Assembly (NCBI GenBank): GCA_029256725.1
Contig: JAQSXJ010000016.1
Span: 49,088 to 113,087 of the forward strand
Origin: Anaerocolumna sp.
GTDB taxonomy: Bacteria > Bacillota > Clostridia > Lachnospirales > Lachnospiraceae
Reading direction: 5' to 3'
DNA length: 64,000 nt
Position numbers and translations under genes: made by a program
The notes under the pieces: model-generated
Seen by the model: the letters and a program-made list of their open reading frames with translations, nothing else
Database searches by the model: none
What the model was told of the DNA's origin: nothing
Part shown: positions 52,492 to 60,514 of the stretch, one piece after another
Position numbering within the stretch: position 1 is the stretch's first letter
Layout of the letters: every line of letters starts with the position of its first letter

Positions 52492-54234
52492 ATGAAATTA
52501 TCACTTAAAAAATATGGAACCTTACTGGCAAAATACATGAAGAACAGTAAGCTGCATTTAGTGCTGCTGACGCTTGTATTTGCTGTAAGTATCGTTTTAC
52601 AATTAGTAAATCCAATGATTATCAGTTTCTTTATAGACGGCATTGAAATGAATAAATCCATGGAGATCCTCATAAAAGCAGCGATTATTTTTATATTAGC
52701 TGCCTTTTCACAGCAGTTATTAGCAATAGCCTCAACTTATCTTAGCCAGAATATCGGATGGAGTACCACGAATAATTTAAGACGAGATTTGGTTAAACAC
52801 TGCCTGTCCCTTGATATGAATTATTTTAAAGAACATCAATCTGGAGAACTGGTAGAAAGAATTGACGGAGATGTAAATGCCTTATTTAATTTTTTCTCAA
52901 AGCTTTTTATTAGTTTTGTTAATAACATTTTACTTATGACAGGTATTGTTGTGGTCTTATCCATACAAAATCCTCTGATAGGGATAGCCTTTGTCCTATT
53001 TCTGATCGTCTCTTTCATAATACTTGGTAAGACCCAGGGAGATGCAGTTGACAATTTTGGCAAGGAACGTGAACTCTCCTCTAAGTTTTATGGATTTTTA
53101 GGAGAGCATCTGGACTGTACTGAAGAAATCAAAGCCAGTGGGGCTGTAAGTTATGTGTCCGAACGCTTTATGGAATTGCTCCGTAAATGGTTGCCCATTC
53201 AATTAAAGGCCTATCTGTCCGGTTATAAGATCTGGATTATAATGTCTGGTCTCTTTGGTCTTGGAGATATTATGATATTTGCAGTAGGAGGCTATCTCTG
53301 GTACAAAGGGCATATATCTCTGGGGCTGGTATATCTGATGCTTAACTATTTCCAGCTTCTTGAGAGCCCACTGGATCAATTAAAGGAACAAATACTTGAT
53401 ATCCAGAAAGCAACTGCAAGTATTATCCGTATTGAGGAATTACTAAATCAGACATCTGCTATTGCAGATAAGGGAACCGTTGAACTTTCAGACAAAAATT
53501 TATCTCTAAGCTTTGATAAGGTATGCTTTTCTTATGAGAAAGACGTACCAGTATTAAAGGATATCTCTTTTAAACTGGCAGCTGGTAAAGTACTTGGAAT
53601 TTTGGGGCATACAGGCTGCGGCAAGACGACCCTTGCAAGGCTTGTGGTTCGTTTCTATGAACCGGATTCCGGAAGTATCAGCTTTAATGGAAAGAAACAA
53701 AAGGATATCTTATTAAAAGATCTAAGAAGCAGCATTGCTTATGTAACCCAGGAGGTACAGCTGTTTCATGCCAGTGTAAGGGATAATATCACTTTCTTTA
53801 ACAAGGATATTCCTGACGAACAGATTATAGCTACTATCTATAAAATGGGTTTAAAAGACTGGTTTGAAAATATGAAGGAGGGTCTTGATACCATATTAGA
53901 GCCTGGTGGTGGAATGTCTTCCGGTGAAGCACAGCTTCTAACTTTAGTAAGGGTGTTCTTAAAAGATCCCAAGCTGATTATAATGGATGAAGCCTCCGCA
54001 AGACTGGACCCGGTAACGGAAAGATTACTCGAGCAGGCTCTATCTGCACTGATTGAAGGAAGAGCGTGTATTATTATAGCGCACCGGTTATCAACGGTGG
54101 AAAGAGCCGATAATATTTTGATTCTTAATAAGGGAGAAATGCTGGAATTCGGCTTACGAGAAGAACTTATAAGCCGGCAAGATTCAAGGCTTAATGAGCT
54201 TTTAAGCTATGGAATAGAGGAGGTGTTGGTTTAA
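52492..54234 (+). CDS. ABC exporter half-transporter 1 (consensus-ATPase subunit)
   Basis: About 580 residues: a six-helix exporter membrane domain and an ATPase with Walker A GHTGCGKTT, Walker B LIIMDEASARLD with catalytic Glu, and H-loop AHRLST. The signature is the variant MSSGEAQ. The frame is open back to 52327, but that part is leader sequence; ATG 52492 is chosen, with AAAGGA rather far upstream (a TTG at 52468 is an alternative). The TAA overlaps the ATG of the next gene, so the two subunits are made together. Layout matches heterodimeric multidrug exporters such as BmrCD. Confidence 0.92.
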   Translation: MKLSLKKYGTLLAKYMKNSKLHLVLLTLVFAVSIVLQLVNPMIISFFIDGIEMNKSMEILIKAAIIFILAAFSQQLLAIASTYLSQNIGWSTTNNLRRDLVKHCLSLDMNYFKEHQSGELVERIDGDVNALFNFFSKLFISFVNNILLMTGIVVVLSIQNPLIGIAFVLFLIVSFIILGKTQGDAVDNFGKERELSSKFYGFLGEHLDCTEEIKASGAVSYVSERFMELLRKWLPIQLKAYLSGYKIWIIMSGLFGLGDIMIFAVGGYLWYKGHISLGLVYLMLNYFQLLESPLDQLKEQILDIQKATASIIRIEELLNQTSAIADKGTVELSDKNLSLSFDKVCFSYEKDVPVLKDISFKLAAGKVLGILGHTGCGKTTLARLVVRFYEPDSGSISFNGKKQKDILLKDLRSSIAYVTQEVQLFHASVRDNITFFNKDIPDEQIIATIYKMGLKDWFENMKEGLDTILEPGGGMSSGEAQLLTLVRVFLKDPKLIIMDEASARLDPVTERLLEQALSALIEGRACIIIAHRLSTVERADNILILNKGEMLEFGLREELISRQDSRLNELLSYGIEEVLV

Positions 54235-56078
54235 TGACACAGGAAATAAAATCGTCCTCAAAAGTTAAGAAATTTTCCATGGGGAAATTGCTCTTAAAAA
54301 TGATGGCTTACAGACCCGGCCTTTATGCTGTTAACTGTTTGTTGTGGGCATTGATACATGTACTGCCCTTAGCAATGGGACTACTTTATAAAGAATTTTT
54401 TCAAATACTGACTCCCGGCAGTAACTTCCGCAGAGGTATTTTAGTGGTATGTGCCTTAACCTTTGCTTATGCTCTTGGACGTATGTTTAATATATATCTT
54501 GGTGCCAATGCGGATAATCTCCACCGCTTTACAATGAGTGCCTTGTTAAGAAAAAATATGCTAAAGAGCATCCTAAATAAGCCGGGAGCTGTAGCAACAC
54601 CCTGGGCATCCGGAGAAGCACTGAACTGCTTTCGGGATGATGCAGGAACTATAGAAAATAACATAAGCTGGACGCTGGATTTTATCGGTTCACTAACCTT
54701 TGTAATTGTTGCAATAACCATAATGCTAAACATTAATGTTAACATTACCCTGTTTGTATTTGCGCCTATGATAGTTGTTGTAGGTATTGTACAGATGCTG
54801 CGGGAAAAGCTACAGAGATACAGGGAAGCAGCCAGAGAGGCAACAGGTAAGGTAACCGGTGCTATGGGTGAGATCTTTGGAGCGGTCCAGGCCATAAAGG
54901 TGGCAGGTGAAGAAGAAAATGTAGTAGGTTACCTGGAGGGACTTAATGCAGCGAGGCATAAATATATGTTAAGAGATTCCCTGCTTTCTCAGACCTTAAA
55001 TTCGGTATTTAACAATACGGTAAGCCTGGGTACCGGATTTATATTACTCTTAGCCGCAGGTTATATGAAAAAAGGTGAATTGAGTATCGGTGATTTATCA
55101 TTGTTTATATTTTATCTGAGCTTTATCTCAGACTTTACCAGTTTTTATGGTAATTTTATTGCTAACACCAGACAGACAAAGATATCCTTTCAAAGAATCG
55201 CAGAACTTATGCAGGAGGATACCCCGGTTAATGCAGTAGCTCACACCAAAATGTCCTTAAAACCTGGCACAAAGAACAGTAAAGTATCAGAAAGAAAAAC
55301 AGTAGAAAGAAAAACAGTAGCAGAAACAGTAGCGGGAACAGCAATAGAAACAACAGTAGGAACGGATAACCTACAGGAACTAAAGGTAGAGGGGCTGACA
55401 TACCGCTATGAAAGCTCGGGAAATGGTGTTGAAGATATCAGCTTTACTTTAAAGAAGGATTCTTTCACCGTTATTACAGGAAGAATTGGCTCCGGTAAAT
55501 CCACACTATTAAAGGTACTCTTAGGACTACTGCCTGCTCAGAAGGGAAGCATCTACTGGAACGAAAGGAAGCTAAGTGCCCCTGGTGAATTTCTTATTAA
55601 TCCCCGTTGTTCCTATACTCCGCAGATACCGAGGCTTGTTAGTGACAGTGTAAAGAATAATATTCTATTTGGATTAAGAGAAGAAGAGATTAATATCGAG
55701 GAAGTTCTGCATAGTGCTGTATTTGAAGAAGATATCAAGCAGCTGGAGCAGGGACTTGAGACCCTTATCGGTCCAAGAGGTGTTAAATTATCAGGAGGTC
55801 AGATTCAGAGGGTAGCAGTTGCCAGAATGTTTGCCAGAAAATCAAGTCTCAGGGTATTTGATGATATATCCAGTGCCCTGGATGTAGAGACTGAGAATAA
55901 ACTCTGGCACCGATTATTTGCAAAGCGTTCAGCAGCTTGCCTGGTAGTATCCAATCGCAGGCTGGCACTGAGACAGGCAGACCAGATAATCGTTATGAAA
56001 GATGGCAGGATTGACGGAATAGGAACCTTAGAGGAATTATTGCAGAATAACGATGAAATGAAAGCAATCTGGGGCTGA
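54234..56078 (+). CDS. ABC exporter half-transporter 2 (degenerate-ATPase subunit)
   Basis: A 614-residue half-exporter with six membrane helices, a low-complexity linker at about residues 345-385 (repeats of ERKTV and AETVAGTA) and an ATPase with Walker A GRIGSGKST and canonical signature LSGGQIQR. Its Walker B ends FDDISSALD, with Asp instead of the catalytic Glu, and the H-loop His is Asn (VVSNRRLAL). Paired with the first subunit, one ATP site is complete (subunit 1 Walker motifs with LSGGQ) and one is degenerate, the classic heterodimer asymmetry. Confidence 0.92.
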   Translation: MTQEIKSSSKVKKFSMGKLLLKMMAYRPGLYAVNCLLWALIHVLPLAMGLLYKEFFQILTPGSNFRRGILVVCALTFAYALGRMFNIYLGANADNLHRFTMSALLRKNMLKSILNKPGAVATPWASGEALNCFRDDAGTIENNISWTLDFIGSLTFVIVAITIMLNINVNITLFVFAPMIVVVGIVQMLREKLQRYREAAREATGKVTGAMGEIFGAVQAIKVAGEEENVVGYLEGLNAARHKYMLRDSLLSQTLNSVFNNTVSLGTGFILLLAAGYMKKGELSIGDLSLFIFYLSFISDFTSFYGNFIANTRQTKISFQRIAELMQEDTPVNAVAHTKMSLKPGTKNSKVSERKTVERKTVAETVAGTAIETTVGTDNLQELKVEGLTYRYESSGNGVEDISFTLKKDSFTVITGRIGSGKSTLLKVLLGLLPAQKGSIYWNERKLSAPGEFLINPRCSYTPQIPRLVSDSVKNNILFGLREEEINIEEVLHSAVFEEDIKQLEQGLETLIGPRGVKLSGGQIQRVAVARMFARKSSLRVFDDISSALDVETENKLWHRLFAKRSAACLVVSNRRLALRQADQIIVMKDGRIDGIGTLEELLQNNDEMKAIWG

Positions 56079-56089
56079 TGAAGTGCTGG

Positions 56090-56134
56090 ACCGGTGCAGA
56101 GGGTTAAGAAGTTAACCTTTTGCACCGGTTTTTC
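56090..56134 (+). terminator. Intrinsic terminator of the ABC exporter operon
   Basis: ACCGGTGCA and TGCACCGGT flank an inner AGGGTTAA/TTAACCTT stem, followed by TTTTTC. Almost perfectly paired, 12 bases after the stop codon. Confidence 0.92.
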
Positions 56135-56323
56135 TTACACTACTCTTTGAAGATAAACATTATATTGAGTTCGGCAGGTACGTACAGAAAATTTGGGTCA
56201 GTCAACTTTCCTGATTTATTTGCAATTACATTTTCTGTGCAGAAGTTAATTGTGCAGAACCGGGCGAAACGACTTACTGGATAGGATAATATAAAAATTT
56301 TAATGAGTATTATTACTATAAGT

Positions 56324-56374
56324 ATTAACTTCAGTTCAATACTAACTTCAGTTCAATACTAACTTCAGTTCAAT
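56324..56374. repeat. Three tandem copies of a 17-bp repeat
   Basis: ATTAACTTCAGTTCAAT (56324-56340) then two identical copies of ACTAACTTCAGTTCAAT (56341-56357, 56358-56374). The last copy overlaps the final codons and stop of the minus-strand acetyltransferase gene. Confidence 0.9.
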
Positions 56375-56886
56375 AATATCTTCATTAAGTTATCAGTTTG
56401 AGCTTCTTCACCCAAAACAAAAATATGAGTATCAAATTTAATAAATCCTTGTTTTTCATAGAATTTAATGGCATTTATATTATTTTCCCAAACACCCAGC
56501 CAGATATAATTAAGTCTATTATTTTTACCAACTTCTATAGCTTGTTGAATTAACTTTTTGCCGATCTGTTTTCCTTTATATTCTTGTAAGACGTAGATTC
56601 TCTGAATTTCTAAAGTATTAGGATGCCCCGGTTCTGTCTGTGCCTTATCAAAATTTACCTTCATGTAAGCGGCAACTTCCTTGTTAGCATCCACCAGGAA
56701 AAAAGCGGAGCCTTCATTTTTATATTCTTTTTCTAGTTGTTCATAAGAGAAATTCTTCTGCAGATAATCTTCAATATTCTCCTGTGAGTTCTCCTCAGAA
56801 AAAGTCTCGCAGAAGGTCTTTTCACTTATGTATTTAAGCTGGTCTATATCATTTATATTACATTGTCTTACATAAAAGTTCTCCAT
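56365..56886 (-). CDS. GNAT acetyltransferase, PaiA-like
   Basis: A 173-residue GNAT enzyme. YISEKTFCETFSEENSQENI near the start, then LEIQRIYVLQEYKGKQIGKK (acetyl-CoA loop Q/RxxGxG/A form as YKGKQIGKK) and NYIWLGVWENNINAIKFYEK follow the pattern of Bacillus PaiA, a polyamine N-acetyltransferase. Acetylation of spermidine or similar amines is therefore likely but not proven. AAAAGGAG precedes the ATG. The stop codon lies inside a 17-bp tandem repeat. Confidence 0.9.
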   Translation of the reverse strand: MENFYVRQCNINDIDQLKYISEKTFCETFSEENSQENIEDYLQKNFSYEQLEKEYKNEGSAFFLVDANKEVAAYMKVNFDKAQTEPGHPNTLEIQRIYVLQEYKGKQIGKKLIQQAIEVGKNNRLNYIWLGVWENNINAIKFYEKQGFIKFDTHIFVLGEEAQTDNLMKILLN

Positions 56887-57155
56887 AATTTTCTCCTTTT
56901 AATTTCAATGCTTTCAGTTTCATAGTCCTATCCCTACTAATATACAAGGGATTAGCTTAGAGCAACTTTAAAAATACTACATTATTATGCTTATATCAAG
57001 TGATAATTATTGATATATTAATATAACAAAACAGTACTTGGAAAATTCGGTATTAAAATTTTAATGGTCTCGATTTTCTTTCCCATTAAGGTATTTCGCT
57101 TAATTTGTGTTATAATGGTCGAAAGGATTAATCCAATCAATAGAAGGGGGATATT

Positions 57156-57500
57156 ATGATTAATACAAATGAAATTAAGCAATTAACAAAAGAATTCAAA
57201 GAGTGTCAGAAATCCCTTAGTGCTATAGGAGATGAGACACGACAGCATATTATAATATCGTTATTAGAGTGTGATTGCAAAGGTGTTAGAGTAGGAGAAA
57301 TTACAAAGAAAACCAACCTGTCAAGACCTGCCGTTTCACATCATTTACAGATTCTAAAGGATGCTGGAATTATAGGTATGAGGCGGGAAGGAACGAAGAA
57401 TTATTATTACCTTGATTCGAAAAAGACAGAACTTAACAAACTGATGAAAATTCTTCAGCATGTACAGGATATCCTTGAGAAAGCACCCCATAGAGAATAA
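57156..57500 (+). CDS. ArsR-family transcriptional regulator
   Basis: A 114-residue winged-helix regulator: SAIGDETRQHIIISLLECDC, then VGEITKKTNLSRPAVSHHLQIL (recognition helix) and the wing GIIGMRREGTKNYYYLD. No cysteine pair of the classic metal site is present except CDC near residue 40, so the signal may not be a metal. It has AGAAGGGGG upstream and is followed, 148 bases later, by a nitroreductase that may be its target. Confidence 0.94.
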   Translation: MINTNEIKQLTKEFKECQKSLSAIGDETRQHIIISLLECDCKGVRVGEITKKTNLSRPAVSHHLQILKDAGIIGMRREGTKNYYYLDSKKTELNKLMKILQHVQDILEKAPHRE

Positions 57501-57648
57501 TGAAAAGAATCATTGAGTTACCATATTAAGATTATTCCATTAAATTAAAGTAAGACTGAAAGTTTAACCGTAAGAATACCATTAAACATGCTTTACCGGC
57601 ATTCAGGGTAAAGAAATTGCAGCAAGGCTGCCTGAAAAGGAGTAATAT

Positions 57649-58485
57649 ATGAAATTAGAATTTCCTGTAGAGAATACTGTCAAAACACGTTCCAGTATAA
57701 GAACATATGAAGATAAACCTATTGATGCAAAAGTAAAGAAACAAATAAAGGATTACATGGCTGCTTTGTCGAATCCCTTTTCTGTGAAGGTATCGCTTCA
57801 GCTTCTGGAGACAGCTGCATCAAATGAGAAAATGGGCACATATGGCGTAATTAAAGGTGCCAAAGATTATATAGGTTCAATGGTCTCAGAGAGTGAGCTG
57901 AACCTGGAAGCTCTGGGATATTCCTTTGAAAAGCTGATATTGTATCTAACGAATCTAGGAATAGGAACCTGTTGGCTTGGAGGAACCTTTAATCGGAATC
58001 AATTTTCTAATGCACTGGAAGTAAAAGAGAAGGATTTATTTCCTGCAATTTCGCCCATAGGTTATCCCGCTGGAAAAAAGAGGCTTGCTGATACTCTTAT
58101 AAGAAAATTTGCTAAATCAGAGCAGCGCAAGAACTGGAATGAACTCTTCTTCTTAAATGATTTTTCTACACCATTAACACAGGAGGAGGCAAAAGAATTT
58201 GCATTTCCATTAGAAATGGTACGTTTGGCGCCTTCTGCCAGTAATAAACAGCCCTGGAGAATAATAAAAGCACAGGATGGATTTCATTTTTATGAAGCAA
58301 AAGCTCCTGGATACAGTGATAAGATGTCTTTTGATATTCAAAGGGTAGACATCGGTATCGCCGCCTGCCATTTCCATATGGCTGCTTTGGAAAAAGATCT
58401 GCCTGGTAATTTTGAGAAACTCACCAATGTTGGTATTGTACCGCCGGCAAATACTTATTATATTTTTTCCTATATCCTGTCATAA
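57649..58485 (+). CDS. Nitroreductase-like protein (TM-nitroreductase type)
   Basis: A 278-residue protein with two nitroreductase-fold halves: RSSIRTYEDKPIDAKVKKQI with LTNLGIGTCWLGGTFNRNQF in the first, and MVRLAPSASNKQPWRIIKAQ with IDIGIAACHFHMAALEK-like helix in the second. This is the TM_nitroreductase (PF14512) type, in which the two halves make one FMN site. Substrate unknown; probably a stress-induced flavin reductase. AAAAGGAG precedes the ATG. It lies downstream of the ArsR gene. Confidence 0.93.
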   Translation: MKLEFPVENTVKTRSSIRTYEDKPIDAKVKKQIKDYMAALSNPFSVKVSLQLLETAASNEKMGTYGVIKGAKDYIGSMVSESELNLEALGYSFEKLILYLTNLGIGTCWLGGTFNRNQFSNALEVKEKDLFPAISPIGYPAGKKRLADTLIRKFAKSEQRKNWNELFFLNDFSTPLTQEEAKEFAFPLEMVRLAPSASNKQPWRIIKAQDGFHFYEAKAPGYSDKMSFDIQRVDIGIAACHFHMAALEKDLPGNFEKLTNVGIVPPANTYYIFSYILS

Positions 58486-58545
58486 AACCTTTAAAAAAAC
58501 TGTATATGTACCAATAGCGAAGTTGGAAAAGGTTGTAAGACATTT

Positions 58546-59436
58546 CTATATCAGTGAGATAGGATAATACAATTCACATTCGCAATAATGTTTATTGCAC
58601 TTGGAATAGTCTACATACTCGAAATAAAACATTTCCTCAAGGTCAAACTCCATGGTAGGCATCCAAGTGCTGTAGATATAATCCCAGATTTCCTTTAAGG
58701 TGATCGAGGAAAGTTCTTCGGGGCTGTGCGGTCCCATGTATTTAAAGACTCCATATTTGTGGGTCTTTATCTTCTTTGTCAGCATGTCCGGAGGCAGTAT
58801 GCTGTTCTGATCCACCATCAGTGAAGGCAGATAATAAGAGAAAGTGGCATCTTCACTGGGGATAGTGCTAAAGCCAATATAGATGTCTTTGTTTACCGGA
58901 TATGCTATCTTCAGCCTGTGATTATAAAAGAAATCAATACCATATTGGGTCGCCAGCTGGTTCTTATCATTTTCTTCCTTATCTATTATAAATTCAAATC
59001 CCGCTATTTTAAAAGCCGGAAGTACAGTGATGGATAGAAAGGACATAAGTCCTTCTCCGGCTTTATTCATAAAGTCTGCATTAAAATGATCCATGATAGA
59101 AAGGGCTGTAGGATGCTTTCGCCATTTGGCCGGAGTGATTCCAAACTCTTCCCTAAATAGTCTGCTATATGTATGAGCGCAGCCAAAAGAGTATTTAGAC
59201 GAAATAAATTCTATGCTGTTATATTCACTTATTAAATCCTTTAATGAGCTGGCAATCCGTCTTCTTCGAACATATTCCATAAGCCCTGTGCCCGTGGCAC
59301 CTTTCCAGATTCGCAGTAAGTGAAATTTGGATATATTAACATTCTCAGAGATATTATCCAGATTCAATTCCTCCAGAAGGTTCTCTTCAATATAATCCGT
59401 AGTATTCTTAATAATTGATAGCAGATAATTATCCAT
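58546..59436 (-). CDS. AraC-family regulator with GyrI-like effector domain
   Basis: A 296-residue regulator. The AraC HTH pair is N-terminal (NLDNISENVNISKFHLLRIW, SSKYSFGCAHTYSRLFREEF, TPAKWRK, residues about 15-110) and is followed by a GyrI/Rob-like effector-binding domain (about 130-296, ending EFDLEEMFYFEYVDYSK). Such Rob/SoxS-like proteins sense cationic drugs or dyes. It is divergent from a nucleotidyltransferase and UvrA-like operon; inverted TTACTTTCG/CGAAAGTAA boxes lie between them. Confidence 0.93.
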   Translation of the reverse strand: MDNYLLSIIKNTTDYIEENLLEELNLDNISENVNISKFHLLRIWKGATGTGLMEYVRRRRIASSLKDLISEYNSIEFISSKYSFGCAHTYSRLFREEFGITPAKWRKHPTALSIMDHFNADFMNKAGEGLMSFLSITVLPAFKIAGFEFIIDKEENDKNQLATQYGIDFFYNHRLKIAYPVNKDIYIGFSTIPSEDATFSYYLPSLMVDQNSILPPDMLTKKIKTHKYGVFKYMGPHSPEELSSITLKEIWDYIYSTWMPTMEFDLEEMFYFEYVDYSKCNKHYCECELYYPISLI

Positions 59437-59471
59437 AGATTTCCTTAACCTAGCAATTTTTGTCCGTTTTT

Positions 59472-59513
59472 TTACTTTCGGACTCAGTATAATTATACCA
59501 CACGCGAAAGTAA
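59472..59513. promoter_or_regulatory. Inverted repeat between AraC and nucleotidyltransferase genes
   Basis: TTACTTTCG (59472-59480) and CGAAAGTAA (59505-59513) are perfect 9-bp arms flanking GTATAATTAT, a bidirectional -10-like core. The geometry suits a regulator that controls both divergent promoters. Confidence 0.65.
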
Positions 59514-59572
59514 GAACAAGTGTTTTGTTGGAAAAATATAAAATAGTTTCCGTAACAAAAGAAGGAGGGCAG

Positions 59573-60487
59573 ATGTTAAAAAATAATCAGAGTAAGGTAC
59601 AGGAAAAGTATAATGCTGCAGTAGACAGCTTTGTTAAGAAGATAAAGAGTGATCCCAATGTAATAGCCGTTATTGTATGCGGAAGTCTGGCCTATGATGT
59701 AGTTTGGGAAAAGAGTGATATCGATACTACGGTAATTGTCAGGGATCAGATTCTAAAGACGACTTCTTATTGTATAACGGAGGATGATATTGTAATTAAT
59801 ATCAATCTGACAACGCGCAGCGATTTTAAGAGAGGCTTTGAAAAGATGAAGGGGGGAAGCTTCCTTCAGTCCTACTACTCCAGAGGGAAAATGGTGTATA
59901 CCTCAGATGACAGTCTTGAAAGTTATTATGAAGAGATGAAACAGCTGGACAAAAGTGATATCAATTATTACCTGTTTTTAATAGCCTGTGAACTGGTGGG
60001 AACCAGCGAGAAATGTCAGAAGTGGATAAAAGTGAAGCAGAATCCTCTTTATGCGCAGTATTATTTACTAAAAGCAGCAGATCTTATGGCAAGAATAGAA
60101 GTATGTAAGAATGGGGAAGCGCCTAGCAGAGAAGCAATATTACAGGCGATAGCCCTGTCACCGGACATGCTTAAACCTTTTTATCAGGATGCTATGTCAG
60201 GCCATTACAGTGAAGAGGAAGTAGTGAGGTGCATTAACTTAATAGATAGTTATCTGGAAGCTAATCTGGAGGCCATCACTGAACCGGTAATTGATTACAT
60301 GAAGGATGGAGAAATTAAGACACTTACTATGATCACTAATCATTTTCATATAACTGGACATTTCATTGTTTCAATCTTTGATTATCTGGCGGAGAAAGGG
60401 GTCTTGGAGAAAGTATCTCAGACCATAAGAATAACTCCCAAAAGCAAACCTGCAGTAGAAGAATTAGGATTTTTATATATTCCCTGA
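59573..60487 (+). CDS. Nucleotidyltransferase domain protein
   Basis: A 304-residue protein. The N-terminal domain has the Pol-beta nucleotidyltransferase pattern IAVIVCGSLAYDVVWEKSDI, in which GS and D-x-D-like WEKSDIDTT form the metal site, and the rest is helical. Frames open earlier (59525), but GAAGGAGGGC precedes ATG 59573. Members of this group act in drug or nucleotide modification. It stands 27 bases upstream of the UvrA-like gene, so the two form an operon. Confidence 0.88.
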   Translation: MLKNNQSKVQEKYNAAVDSFVKKIKSDPNVIAVIVCGSLAYDVVWEKSDIDTTVIVRDQILKTTSYCITEDDIVININLTTRSDFKRGFEKMKGGSFLQSYYSRGKMVYTSDDSLESYYEEMKQLDKSDINYYLFLIACELVGTSEKCQKWIKVKQNPLYAQYYLLKAADLMARIEVCKNGEAPSREAILQAIALSPDMLKPFYQDAMSGHYSEEEVVRCINLIDSYLEANLEAITEPVIDYMKDGEIKTLTMITNHFHITGHFIVSIFDYLAEKGVLEKVSQTIRITPKSKPAVEELGFLYIP

Positions 60488-60514
60488 TATTTAAGAGTGT
60501 GAAAGGAGACATTT

